Shown here: positions 18,846 to 27,908 of the stretch, piece after piece | How the letters are laid out: each line of letters begins with the position of its first letter | How positions within the stretch are numbered: the first letter of the stretch is position 1 | NCBI RefSeq assembly: GCF_002135335.1 | Contig: NZ_NEGC01000005.1 | Span: forward strand, 62,001-126,000 | Direction: 5' to 3' | Origin: Acinetobacter sp. ANC 4470 | Lineage (GTDB): Bacteria > Pseudomonadota > Gammaproteobacteria > Pseudomonadales > Moraxellaceae | Length of the DNA: 64,000 nucleotides | Notes under the pieces: model-generated | The model's database searches: none | Seen by the model: only the letters and a program-made list of their open reading frames with translations | What the model was told of the DNA's origin: nothing | Made by a program: the position numbers and the translations under genes

Positions 18846-19928
18846 TTAATTTATTTCTTCTGTAGCCTGATACTGTTGATTGATCCAGTTCTGATATTCA
18901 CCACTTTGAATATGTTGAACCCATTCTTGATTATTTAAATACCACTTTACGGTTTTTCTTAAACCTGTCTCAAAACTTTCTTCAGGCACCCAACCTAAAT
19001 CTTTTTGAATTTTGCTCGCATCAATAGCATAACGTAAATCATGACCAGGACGATCCGTCACATAAGTAATCAAATCTTCATAATGGGCAACACCATTTAA
19101 TTTGTTTGGTGCTAACTCTTCTAAAAGCACACAGATTGCTTTTACCACATCTATATTTTTCTGTTCATTATGACCACCAATATTATAGGTTTCACCTACC
19201 TTAGCTTCAGTCACTACTTTATATAAAGCACGTGCATGGTCTTCGACAAATAACCAATCACGGATTTGATGCCCATTGCCGTATACAGGTAATGCTTTAC
19301 CATTGAGGGCATTCAAAATGATCAGTGGAATCAATTTTTCTGGGAAATGATAAGGTCCATAATTATTCGAGCAATTCGTTAAAACAACAGGTAAACCGTA
19401 AGTTCTATGCCATGCACGAACCAAATGATCTGAACTGGCCTTACTTGCCGAATAAGGTGAACTTGGAGCATAAGATGTTGTTTCTAAAAATAAATCTTCT
19501 GTACCTTCTAAATCACCATAAACTTCATCGGTTGAAATATGATGGAAACGAAATGCTTGTTTTTTATTTTCATTCAAGCCATTCCAATAATGACGAGTCG
19601 CTTCTAATAACTGATACGTCCCAATGATATTGGTTTCAACAAATGTTGCTGGGCCTGTAATTGAACGATCGACATGTGATTCTGCCGCCAAATGCATTAC
19701 CGCATCTGGTTTAAAACTTTCAAACAATTGATCTAATGCAGCACGATCACAAATATCTGTTTGGGAAAATTGATAACGATCATTATTTTCAACCAATGCT
19801 AATGATTCTAAATTTCCAGCATAAGTTAACTTATCAATGTTAAGTACTTGATGAGTTGTATTTTTTATAATATGACGAACAACAGCTGACCCAATAAAAC
19901 CTGCACCGCCTGTTACAACAAACTTCAT
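18846..19928 (-). CDS. rmlB: dTDP-glucose 4,6-dehydratase
   Basis: Second step of the dTDP-rhamnose pathway, giving dTDP-4-keto-6-deoxyglucose. The 360-residue extended SDR shows [15 protein letters not shown] at the N-terminus, [12 protein letters not shown], the catalytic triad region STDEVYGDL and the YSASK active site, with [16 protein letters not shown] in the substrate-binding half. It is the first gene of the rmlBDAC set, and a gap of about 200 bases with inverted repeats lies upstream, so a promoter there is possible. Confidence 0.97.
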   Translation of the reverse strand: MKFVVTGGAGFIGSAVVRHIIKNTTHQVLNIDKLTYAGNLESLALVENNDRYQFSQTDICDRAALDQLFESFKPDAVMHLAAESHVDRSITGPATFVETNIIGTYQLLEATRHYWNGLNENKKQAFRFHHISTDEVYGDLEGTEDLFLETTSYAPSSPYSASKASSDHLVRAWHRTYGLPVVLTNCSNNYGPYHFPEKLIPLIILNALNGKALPVYGNGHQIRDWLFVEDHARALYKVVTEAKVGETYNIGGHNEQKNIDVVKAICVLLEELAPNKLNGVAHYEDLITYVTDRPGHDLRYAIDASKIQKDLGWVPEESFETGLRKTVKWYLNNQEWVQHIQSGEYQNWINQQYQATEEIN

Positions 19929-20127
19929 ATTTTCCCTGCTCTTAATTTAAATTTTTGACAGCAACAAACTTTAAAATTTATATAACATATTAAGAATATG
20001 CTATATATTTATATAAAATAGTATCTTAGTTTTATATAAAACATATTAACACATTGTATAAAAAAAATTATTTACTATATATAGCTATATAGCAGCATCC
20101 AATCTTAAGCTTTTTCATTCAATATGA
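19929..20127. promoter_or_regulatory. Junction gap between the two modules, with inverted repeats
   Basis: A very A/T-rich 199-base gap upstream of rmlB. An imperfect inverted repeat (arms TATAACATATT and AATATGCTATA around AAG) lies at 19980-20004, and a perfect 14-base palindrome TATATAGCTATATA at 20078-20091. These could be part of a promoter/operator or a transcript end, but no T-tract terminator or clear -35/-10 pair could be assigned. Confidence 0.35.
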
Positions 20128-21996
20128 TTAAACATCACTTGAATTTATTGCAGCATATCCTTCAACATAAGTATTTAATATATTAGTAATAATCCTCTGA
20201 TTATCTCCCAATTTAGATTCTCGTACCAATTCAATAAAAACGCTCGAAATTTCAGAAAAACTATAAGAAGTCTCAAAAGATTTTAAAATTCGTTCATGCT
20301 CAGTTTTTTCAACATTTTCCTGATCAATTAACAATTCCTCATACAGCTTTTCACCCGGACGTAAACCCGTATATTTTATCTCAATATCACCATTATTTTT
20401 ACTTTGCTCATAATGGCTAAACCCACTCAAGGTAATCATCTGTTTAGCTAAATCGACAATCTTAACGGGTTCCCCCATATCCAATAAAAATACGTCGCCA
20501 CCTATACCCATTGCACCTGCTTGAATCACCAATTGCGCTGCCTCTGGAATCGTCATGAAGTAACGTGTCACGTCAGGATGCGTGACTGTAACAGGCCCAC
20601 CTTTAGCAATCTGCTTTTTAAACAAAGGGACAACAGAACCAGAAGAACCTAGCACATTACCAAAACGCACAATACTAATTTGAGTTTTGGGATGAGTGGA
20701 TGCCAAGCCTTGGCAATACAACTCAGCCATACGTTTAGATGCGCCCATGACATTGGTGGGACGCACAGCTTTATCTGTTGAAATCAAAACAAAGGTTTCA
20801 ACCCCTTGATTCACTGCTGCATCCACACTACGCGCAGTACCAATGGAGGTATTATAAATCCCTTCAAATGGATTCGCTTCGATCAAAGGCACATGTTTAT
20901 ACGCAGCAGCGTGATAAACCGTTTGCACATGATATTGCTGCAAAATACGTTCCAATTTATCTTGATTGGTCACCGAACCTAAAATGGGAACAATATCAAT
21001 ATTCTGACCTTGCAATTCACGGTCTATGGAATACAGTCCAAATTCGGATATTTCATATAGCACCAACATTTTGGGCTGATTTTTTATAATTTGACGACAG
21101 AGCTCAGAACCAATAGAACCTCCCGCCCCTGTTACCATCACCACTTTATTTTCAATATTTTTACGCAATAATTCAGGTTTAGGCGGTACTGAATCTCGTC
21201 CCAATAAATCAATAATATCAACTTCTTTAATATCGGAAACGCTCACTCGACCACCCACTAATTGTGTGACGCCTGGCAGCTCCATAATTTTGACTTTGGA
21301 ACCATCAAAAGACTGTAAAATTTCACTCTTTCGTGAACGTGTCACAGAGGGCATTGCCAATAGAATTTCGTCGACATGATATTTAGATAATAATGATAAC
21401 GCGCGTTTCGGCGCAAAAACTCTTAAACCACCCAATACCCGTCCATGCAATGATTTTTTGTCATCAATAAAACATATCGGTAAATAATCATCTGAACGAT
21501 TCAATGCTGCAGCCATTTGCTGACCCGCTAAACCTGCACCATAAATTGCGACCCGTTTTCTATTCTGCTTTTTATATAAAGTCCGAACCGTTAAAAGGCG
21601 GATTAATGCACGACTCCACCACATCCATGAAAACAATAAGAAACCATACATGAGTGGAATACTCATCGGGATAAAAGCCAAATCTAGCTTTTTAATGGCA
21701 TATAAACCCACAATTTGGAGAAATGTCGCGATGGAGATCCGCAGTAAATAATCTTCATTAAATGAACGAACAATCGCACTATAAATGCCAAGCAAGGCAA
21801 AGATTAAAACACCAAACATTCCGACATAGAGATACCAAAAATCAAGCCCTTGCATTACAGGCACATTGGGCTTTGCCAAACGTATGGCATACACCAGCCA
21901 CATGATTAAAGGTAAGACACAGACATCCATCGCCACGAAAACAACTTGTTTTTGACGACGTGGCAAAGATGCTAAATATCGAATAATGTCTTTCAC
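20128..21996 (-). CDS. weeK: UDP-GlcNAc 4,6-dehydratase, membrane-bound (PglF/WeeK/Gdr)
   Basis: Membrane-anchored dehydratase that makes UDP-4-keto-6-deoxy-GlcNAc, the first step to UDP-QuiNAc4NAc (diacetylbacillosamine). It has 622 residues: four N-terminal hydrophobic helices (about 15-130), a Rossmann-like CoA-binding domain (VAIYGAGLAGQQMAAAL, about 149-165), then the catalytic SDR domain with VTGAGGSIGSELCRQI, STDKAVRPTNVMGASKRMAE and TRYFMTIPEAAQLV. The Met in MGASK is normal for this family. It is the first enzyme for the aminotransferase and acetyltransferase genes transcribed just ahead of it. Confidence 0.93.
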   Translation of the reverse strand: MKDIIRYLASLPRRQKQVVFVAMDVCVLPLIMWLVYAIRLAKPNVPVMQGLDFWYLYVGMFGVLIFALLGIYSAIVRSFNEDYLLRISIATFLQIVGLYAIKKLDLAFIPMSIPLMYGFLLFSWMWWSRALIRLLTVRTLYKKQNRKRVAIYGAGLAGQQMAAALNRSDDYLPICFIDDKKSLHGRVLGGLRVFAPKRALSLLSKYHVDEILLAMPSVTRSRKSEILQSFDGSKVKIMELPGVTQLVGGRVSVSDIKEVDIIDLLGRDSVPPKPELLRKNIENKVVMVTGAGGSIGSELCRQIIKNQPKMLVLYEISEFGLYSIDRELQGQNIDIVPILGSVTNQDKLERILQQYHVQTVYHAAAYKHVPLIEANPFEGIYNTSIGTARSVDAAVNQGVETFVLISTDKAVRPTNVMGASKRMAELYCQGLASTHPKTQISIVRFGNVLGSSGSVVPLFKKQIAKGGPVTVTHPDVTRYFMTIPEAAQLVIQAGAMGIGGDVFLLDMGEPVKIVDLAKQMITLSGFSHYEQSKNNGDIEIKYTGLRPGEKLYEELLIDQENVEKTEHERILKSFETSYSFSEISSVFIELVRESKLGDNQRIITNILNTYVEGYAAINSSDV

Positions 21997-22060
21997 TAAA
22001 AGCTCTAAATTGGATAAACGTCAGAACACGCAATGGCGCAGATTATACGCCAATTTCACT

Positions 22061-23230
22061 TTAAATTTTTGCGATTACAGTGTGAATAGCCGCAATGGTT
22101 CTTTGCATGCTCTGTTCCGATAAGGTTGGATGCACCAAGAACATCAAACTGCTTTCACCGAGTTTTTTGGCATTTTCCAAACGCTTTTCAGGTCGCCAAG
22201 GCGTATGATCAAATGCGTGTTCTAAATACACTTCTGAACATGAACCACTGAAACACGGTATATTCAAGGCATTGATTTCTCGAATAATACGATCACGCGA
22301 CCAAGTTTCAGGCAATTTTCCAATATTCACTTGGACATAACATTTATAACATGCATGCACATAATCATTTGACGGACGATGTACGGTAAAATAAGGACTA
22401 TTTTCAAAAGCGTTTAAAATAATATTGGTATTATCCGTCCGTTTTTTTGTCCATTCAGACATGTGTCTAAGCTGAATACGCCCAATCACAGCCTGCATTT
22501 CCATCATGCGCCAATTGGTCCCAAAGGAATCATGTAACCAACGGAATCCGGGCGGGTGTTGTTTGTTATAGATACTGTCAAAATTTTTACCATGGTCTTT
22601 ATAAGACCACATTTTTTTCCACAAAGACTCATCGTTGGTCGTGACCATACCACCTTCACCACCAGTGGTCATAATTTTATCCTGACAAAATGACCATGCC
22701 GCAATATGTCCAATAGAACCTGCAAGTTTTCCTTTATATTGTGCACCATGTGCTTGGGCGCAGTCCTCAATCACAAAGAGACCTTTTTCATTAGCCAACT
22801 GCATGATTGGATCCATATCACACATCCACCCAGCCAAATGCACACAAATAATGGCTTTAGTCTTTGGTGTGATCACAGCGTCAATCGTACGACGTGAAAT
22901 ATTTTGTGAGTCGAGTTCCACATCTGCAAAGATTGGGTTTGCCCCCGCAGTCACAATTGCACTTGCCGAAGCCAAAAAAGTCCGTGAAGTGACAATCACA
23001 TCGTCACCTACTGCAATACCAAGCGCCTTCAATGCTAAATCAAGTGCCACAGTCCCATTCGCCACAGCAACCGCATATTCCGTGCCTGCAAATTGTGCGA
23101 ATTCTTTTTCAAATTCGCGGCATTCTTGACCTGTCCAATAATTCACTTTATTCGACAATAGAACTTTTGAAACAGCATCTGCCTCGCTTTGCGTGAAACT
23201 TGGCCACGGCTCAAATGCACTGTTTAACAT
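22061..23230 (-). CDS. weeJ: UDP-4-keto-sugar aminotransferase (PglE/WeeJ type)
   Basis: PLP enzyme of 389 residues expected to aminate the 4-keto sugar from WeeK to a UDP-4-amino sugar. Conserved features: VANGTVALDLALKAL (57-71), the aspartate in FVIEDCAQAHGAQY (152-165) and the PLP lysine K185 in WSFCQDKIMTTGGEGG. It lies between the acetyltransferase and dehydratase genes, the WeeI-WeeJ-WeeK order of wee clusters. It is a different DegT subgroup from the tandem pair at 13067-15222. Confidence 0.92.
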   Translation of the reverse strand: MLNSAFEPWPSFTQSEADAVSKVLLSNKVNYWTGQECREFEKEFAQFAGTEYAVAVANGTVALDLALKALGIAVGDDVIVTSRTFLASASAIVTAGANPIFADVELDSQNISRRTIDAVITPKTKAIICVHLAGWMCDMDPIMQLANEKGLFVIEDCAQAHGAQYKGKLAGSIGHIAAWSFCQDKIMTTGGEGGMVTTNDESLWKKMWSYKDHGKNFDSIYNKQHPPGFRWLHDSFGTNWRMMEMQAVIGRIQLRHMSEWTKKRTDNTNIILNAFENSPYFTVHRPSNDYVHACYKCYVQVNIGKLPETWSRDRIIREINALNIPCFSGSCSEVYLEHAFDHTPWRPEKRLENAKKLGESSLMFLVHPTLSEQSMQRTIAAIHTVIAKI

Positions 23231-23252
23231 TGAATTTTCCTAGCGTTAATAT

Positions 23253-23909
23253 TTATTTTTGCTCAACAATATGAGCAGGATTCCCGACTACAGTGACTCC
23301 AGCCGGCACATTTTTGGTGACCACAGCGCCCATACCAACAATTGCGCCACGTCCAATCACCAAAGGCTGATCTGGTGTGCCCTGTTTAATCATGGCACCA
23401 GCGCCAATATATGCATGGTCTTCAATATGAATATTGCCGTTACATTTTACGCCTGGTGCAAAAGTAACAAAATCACCAATTACACAATCATGCTCCACAT
23501 AACTGTATAAATTAGCATGGAAACATTTTCCAATTTTAATATTGGAAGTCACTGTGACAAATGGGCTGAGCGCAGCGCCTGCTGCAATCTGCGCTTCATC
23601 CATAATTACGCTATTATCTGCCTGAACTGACCATAGCGAAATACCATCCAATTCCAGCTGATGAGCCAGCTTTTCACGAATATGACTGTTGGCAATCGCA
23701 ATCAGTACCGCTTTTTCAGCAGCTGGCTCCGCTTTAAATATGCTGTAATTTATCGCACGGTGGCCATTCACAAAACTTTGCTGCGTTAAAGCATCATCAA
23801 TAAACACGATTTCCGAGGTGTCGTGTTCACGCGCTAATTGTTGGCGCGCCACAGGCATTAAACTGCGACCACAACCAGAAGCGCCATAAATGGCATAGAG
23901 CTTAGTCAT
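23253..23909 (-). CDS. weeI: UDP-4-amino-sugar N-acetyltransferase (PglD/WeeI type)
   Basis: Trimeric enzyme of 218 residues that acetylates the 4-amino group to complete UDP-QuiNAc4NAc. The N-terminal Rossmann-like nucleotide-sugar domain begins LYAIYGASGCGRSLMP (3-18) and the C-terminal left-handed beta-helix carries repeats such as VIGDFVTFAPGVKCNGNIHI and AIVGMGAVVTKNVPAG. The catalytic histidine is probably in YSYVEHDCVIG. It ends in the typical GNPAHIVEQK, and its start overlaps the initiating transferase by eight bases. Confidence 0.93.
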   Translation of the reverse strand: MTKLYAIYGASGCGRSLMPVARQQLAREHDTSEIVFIDDALTQQSFVNGHRAINYSIFKAEPAAEKAVLIAIANSHIREKLAHQLELDGISLWSVQADNSVIMDEAQIAAGAALSPFVTVTSNIKIGKCFHANLYSYVEHDCVIGDFVTFAPGVKCNGNIHIEDHAYIGAGAMIKQGTPDQPLVIGRGAIVGMGAVVTKNVPAGVTVVGNPAHIVEQK

Positions 23910-24510
23910 TTTGATGTTTCGATGTACCAGTAAATTTAGTCATAGTCACTTCACCTTCGGCACTAATATCATTTTTAGCCAACACTTTTTTCACTGTTTT
24001 TAGCATAATTTTAAAGTCGAGCCAAAGGGATTGATTTTCGATATACCAAGTATCCAGTTTAAATTTTTCTTCCCATGAAATGGCATTTCGACCATTTACT
24101 TGTGCATGTCCCGTAATGCCTGGGCGTACATCATGACGCTTAGCTTGTTCTTGATTATATAAAGGCAAATATTCCATGAGCAGTGGGCGTGGCCCAACAA
24201 TACTCATATCACCTTTAATCACATTCCACAGTTCTGGCATTTCATCCAAACTCGAAGCCCGCAGCATTTTACCGAAAGCAGTCAAACGATCACTGTCTGG
24301 AAGAGAATTGCCTTGTGCATCCATAGCATCTTTCATACTACGAAACTTAATCATTTCAAAAGGCTTACCATTTAAACCCGGACGCACCTGACGAAATAGC
24401 ACAGGTGAACCTAGGTTCTTTTTCACCTTATAAGCTACTATGGCATATAAAGGCGAAAGCAGCACCAAAGCAGCGGTTGCAATCATGATATCTAAGGCGC
24501 GTTTCAACAT
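23902..24510 (-). CDS. weeH: Initiating sugar-phosphate transferase (PglC/WeeH type), second module
   Basis: Monotopic phosphoglycosyl transferase of 202 residues that loads a UDP-sugar, probably UDP-QuiNAc4NAc given the three adjacent genes, onto undecaprenyl phosphate. It has one N-terminal hydrophobic segment and the catalytic core KFRSMKDAMDAQG, SSLDEMPELWNV, KGDMSIVGPRP and RPGITGHAQVNGR. The ATG at 24510 overlaps the glycosyltransferase stop (TGATG); a GTG one codon upstream is possible. It is paralogous to the transferase at 3714-4349, but differs in the sugar-recognition end (GHAQVNGR against GLAQVSGR) and lacks the Ser-rich tail. Confidence 0.93.
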   Translation of the reverse strand: MLKRALDIMIATAALVLLSPLYAIVAYKVKKNLGSPVLFRQVRPGLNGKPFEMIKFRSMKDAMDAQGNSLPDSDRLTAFGKMLRASSLDEMPELWNVIKGDMSIVGPRPLLMEYLPLYNQEQAKRHDVRPGITGHAQVNGRNAISWEEKFKLDTWYIENQSLWLDFKIMLKTVKKVLAKNDISAEGEVTMTKFTGTSKHQND

Positions 24511-25649
24511 CACAACATCCCCATTTCAGTCATCATGTGTTTATTCACTTGATGCACATCATATTTATTTAAAGCCATTTCACGTGAACGCTGCCCCATA
24601 TAGACGATCAGTTTCGGATCTGCAATAAAGTATTGCATTGCTTCTACCAACTCATCCACCGATTTAACTGCAACCAAATAACCATTATTGCCATTCACTA
24701 CTGTTTCACGACAACCCGGTGCATCTGTGGTAATCACTGCACGGCCCATTGCCATTGCCTCTAGCACCGTACGCGGTGTACCCTCGCGGTATGAAGGCAA
24801 CACATAGACCGAACTCGCTGCAATCGCAGGACGAACGTCGCTTAGCTTACCCCAATAATTTAGGGTTTTATCTGCTATCCAGCGATCTAATTCCTGCGGA
24901 GAAATCGCAGAGGGATTATCATCAATCCAACCAACCAAATGAAATTCGACATCAAGATGCTGCGCTTTAATGATTTCAGCTGCCTTTGCATATTCACGTA
25001 CGCCTTTGTCACCCAACAAACGGGCAATCAAAAGGAAGGATGCTTTGACTTCACCTTTTTGGTTCAGCGGTAATGGCATAACCTCAAAATCCTGCACATT
25101 CACACCTGAACCATTCACTACGACTGCTGGTTTTTGCGGATCTAGCAATTGCATCGTTTGGAACAGTTTTAAATCATCTGGATTTTGAAAGAAAACCTTT
25201 CCAGCATGTTTCAATGCCTGCGCATAGAGACCATGCACCATTTTTTGGAAAAAACTGCGTTTGCCGCATTCAATATTTTGAAAAGCATAGCCAAGTCCAG
25301 TAATCAATGCAAAGCGATGCGGCACTTTGGCCAGCCACGCCGCTAATGTGCCGTAAATTACGGGCTTAATGGTATAAGACAATACGTAATCTGGCTGTAT
25401 GCTGCAAATCAACTGATACATGGATTTTAATGTTTTTAGGTCAGAAATAGGATTAGTACCCGTGCGCTGCATTGGAATTTCATGCACCTGATAGCCAAGC
25501 GCCTGCAATTGTTTCAGCTCTTCTGGAAATTCCTGTATATCAGGCGCAAAAATATGAATATCAAAACCTTGAGCACGCACCGCTTCCAGCAGTTTGCCAC
25601 GAAAGTTCAAAGCAGATGGCAGAAAACTGCTGATCATTAAAAACTTCAT
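24510..25649 (-). CDS. Glycosyltransferase family 4 (PglA-like)
   Basis: GT-B-fold enzyme of 379 residues that most likely adds the second sugar to the lipid-linked primer. Features are the acceptor-domain GxLLEAVRAQG helix, KGVREYAKAAEII, and the donor-site signature SYREGTPRTVLEAMAMGRAV (about 296-315). Members next to PglC-type transferases often add GalNAc or similar to QuiNAc4NAc, which fits here but is only inference. The ATG at 25649 forms a 4-base ATGA overlap with the next glycosyltransferase; a GTG five codons upstream is less likely. Confidence 0.88.
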   Translation of the reverse strand: MKFLMISSFLPSALNFRGKLLEAVRAQGFDIHIFAPDIQEFPEELKQLQALGYQVHEIPMQRTGTNPISDLKTLKSMYQLICSIQPDYVLSYTIKPVIYGTLAAWLAKVPHRFALITGLGYAFQNIECGKRSFFQKMVHGLYAQALKHAGKVFFQNPDDLKLFQTMQLLDPQKPAVVVNGSGVNVQDFEVMPLPLNQKGEVKASFLLIARLLGDKGVREYAKAAEIIKAQHLDVEFHLVGWIDDNPSAISPQELDRWIADKTLNYWGKLSDVRPAIAASSVYVLPSYREGTPRTVLEAMAMGRAVITTDAPGCRETVVNGNNGYLVAVKSVDELVEAMQYFIADPKLIVYMGQRSREMALNKYDVHQVNKHMMTEMGML

Positions 25650-26731
25650 GCCTGCTGTCTCCACGTTGCCGCATACTGCTGACTGACATTTCCAATACTA
25701 AAATTTTGTTCCACTCGCTGGCGGGTTAATTGTTTCAATTCTAGCTTTTCAGTTACCGATAAATTGACATAATTAAGAATGGCGGTTGCTAGTGCATCAG
25801 CATCCCGTGGTGGAACAATCGAACCAAATTCCTGCACAATGTATCGGGCATCGCCAACATCAGTGCTAATGCAAGGTAGCCCAGAAGCCATGGCTTCAAC
25901 CAGCACATTCGGAAAACCTTCAGTAATAGATGTCATCAAAAAAGCATCGATAGACTGATAAAAAGCAGGCATATCTGAGATTTGACCCAACAATTGGACT
26001 TTATTTGTACTCAGTTGATATTGCTCAAATAGCGCTTTCACTTCGGGATTTTCTACGCTCGCACCCCGTCCTGCAATCTTGAAAATAATTGGCTCATCTT
26101 TCAGTTTGGCCATCGCCTCAAATAAATAAGGATAGCCTTTGGCCGCGTGATAACGCCCAGCAAAACCAATGACTGTTGGACTATTAAGCTCAAAATTCGG
26201 TTGAAATTTATCAAGAAAAACACCATTGGCAATCACATGTGAATTCGCGTTGTTTAAGCCAAAGTTCTGGTGCTGCTCTAAAGATGAATAAGCACAATAA
26301 ATAATGCCTGTCGGCTGTGATGCCAAAATTTTACTGAGCACCAAAGCAATTTTGGTACTGATTGATTCATCTTTTGGCGAAGCCAATGAATGGTGAATGC
26401 CCCAAAATATATTCGGCTTATTGTGTAGACCCATCACACTCAGGCTGGTCAGAACATTGGCATGATACATCCAGCCCTGAATAACATCAGGCTGAAGAGC
26501 TTTAATAATTTTTCGAAGTTTTAAAATACTCTGTATGGTATTAACACCATTCCAGTGCAGTGCATAATACGCTTCACAGCATTGTAATGCGGATTGATAT
26601 GTGTCATTGATATCAATGAGTGCAACCACATAATGTTTGTAATCTGGCTGAGTCTGGATTAATCGTGAAAGCATCATTTCTGCACCGCCTACCGCTGCAA
26701 AACTGGTAATAATATGCAAAACTTTCTTCAC
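25646..26731 (-). CDS. Glycosyltransferase family 4
   Basis: A 361-residue GT-B glycosyltransferase. The N-terminal glycine loop is AAVGGAEMMLSRLI (13-26), VIGFAGRYHAAKGYPYLFEA marks the start of the donor domain, and the ExxxxE motif is TEGFPNVLVEAMASGLP (about 265-281). It acts at the inner membrane on the lipid-linked intermediate. About 80 bases separate it from the preceding family-4 gene and it overlaps the next. Donor unknown. Confidence 0.9.
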   Translation of the reverse strand: MKKVLHIITSFAAVGGAEMMLSRLIQTQPDYKHYVVALIDINDTYQSALQCCEAYYALHWNGVNTIQSILKLRKIIKALQPDVIQGWMYHANVLTSLSVMGLHNKPNIFWGIHHSLASPKDESISTKIALVLSKILASQPTGIIYCAYSSLEQHQNFGLNNANSHVIANGVFLDKFQPNFELNSPTVIGFAGRYHAAKGYPYLFEAMAKLKDEPIIFKIAGRGASVENPEVKALFEQYQLSTNKVQLLGQISDMPAFYQSIDAFLMTSITEGFPNVLVEAMASGLPCISTDVGDARYIVQEFGSIVPPRDADALATAILNYVNLSVTEKLELKQLTRQRVEQNFSIGNVSQQYAATWRQQA

Positions 26732-26810
26732 GGTACAATCTCATTGGGACAATGTAATCACCAGCATATTATAAAACAAAATCTACGCTACCAACGGTAT
26801 TGGAGTGTAA

Positions 26811-27908
26811 TTAATCCAGTAATTGCTGATATGCCTGAAAGGCCCGTTTCTGCTGGAATTTTTCCAATAACGGCTGAACGTTGATTTGAGATTGTGTGGG
26901 CTGTTGTAAAATATTAGTCATCGCCTGCACCATTTGTTGCACATCATTGACTGGCACCAGTATTCCATAAGCGCCATCTTGCAAGATTTCCCGAGGTCCG
27001 TGTGGACAATCCGTACTTATCACTGATGCCCCACATGCTATCGCCTCGATCAGCACCGTAGGTAAACCCTCACTATCTGAACTCAACACAAATACATCAG
27101 CACGTACCATCCATGGATAAGGGTTCTCACTAAATCCCATCAAACAGATATCTTCAGCATACACACTGGCTTGTACCAGCTGCTCTAGTTCATTACGTTT
27201 TTCCCCTTCACCCAGAATAACCAGACGACAAGGCATGGTCTTGCGTACCTGTAGAAAAGCCTGAATCAACAGAGGGAAGTTTTTTACTTCTACTAGACGA
27301 CCTACACCCAATACAATTGGAATATTCTGCTCACCCCATGGATGCTGTAAGGGCTGTACTTTTAACTGCTCAATACTTGTAAAATTAATTGGATTATAGA
27401 TGGTCATAATATTTTGACGTGGTAAAGCAATTTGCTGAGCCAAGTCATCTGCAACCCCATCAGAAACAGCAATCACATGTTGAGCAAAAGGATATAACCA
27501 TTGCATCAGTTTCGGCACCAAACGCGCCCGACCTTTTAAATTTTGGCTGGTCGCACCCAAAGTCCCATGCTCGGTAACAATCAGCTTGGGTTTATGTGAA
27601 GGCATCAATAAAGTAGCCAAAATTGCAAAAATATTAATATAGTTCAAGGCAGAAATTACGGTATGCGGTTGTTCCTTGCGGAGGTAACGATAGAAATGCC
27701 AACTGGAAAATGCTGCCCGATGTGCTTTTAAATCAATAATCTGGATACGAGGATCAATATCTTGAATAAACTTACCTTGAGCATTCACAAAAACAAAATC
27801 TACAATATAGCCAGCTTCAGCAAACTGATTGGCCAATGAGATCATAACGCGCTCGGCACCTCCACCCTGCGCCCAACGCATAAAAAATGCCAGTTTTTGC
27901 CCTTTCAT
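26811..27908 (-). CDS. Glycosyltransferase family 4 (PglJ/PglH-like)
   Basis: A 365-residue GT-B enzyme with the acceptor-side loop RWAQGGGAERVMISLANQF (11-29), donor-domain start GVGRLVEVKNFPLLIQAF, and the donor-binding segment SDSEGLPTVLIEAIACGA (about 278-295). It resembles PglJ/PglH-type N-acetylgalactosaminyltransferases in its N-terminal loop. The ATG directly follows the Wzx stop, so the two are tightly coupled. With gne and gna nearby, GalNAc or GalNAcA donors are plausible. Confidence 0.9.
   Translation of the reverse strand: MKGQKLAFFMRWAQGGGAERVMISLANQFAEAGYIVDFVFVNAQGKFIQDIDPRIQIIDLKAHRAAFSSWHFYRYLRKEQPHTVISALNYINIFAILATLLMPSHKPKLIVTEHGTLGATSQNLKGRARLVPKLMQWLYPFAQHVIAVSDGVADDLAQQIALPRQNIMTIYNPINFTSIEQLKVQPLQHPWGEQNIPIVLGVGRLVEVKNFPLLIQAFLQVRKTMPCRLVILGEGEKRNELEQLVQASVYAEDICLMGFSENPYPWMVRADVFVLSSDSEGLPTVLIEAIACGASVISTDCPHGPREILQDGAYGILVPVNDVQQMVQAMTNILQQPTQSQINVQPLLEKFQQKRAFQAYQQLLD

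Noticed and set aside
20128..21996. Met in place of Tyr in the WeeK active site as an anomaly
   Set aside because: MGASK is the normal form in PglF/FlaA1-like dehydratases.
22803..23129. 108-codon plus-strand frame
   Set aside because: Antisense to the WeeJ aminotransferase gene, which holds the conserved residues.
22061..23230. WeeJ as a third member of the odd DegT pair
   Set aside because: It keeps its PLP lysine (K185) and belongs to the bacillosamine-type subgroup, with its own dehydratase and acetyltransferase next to it.
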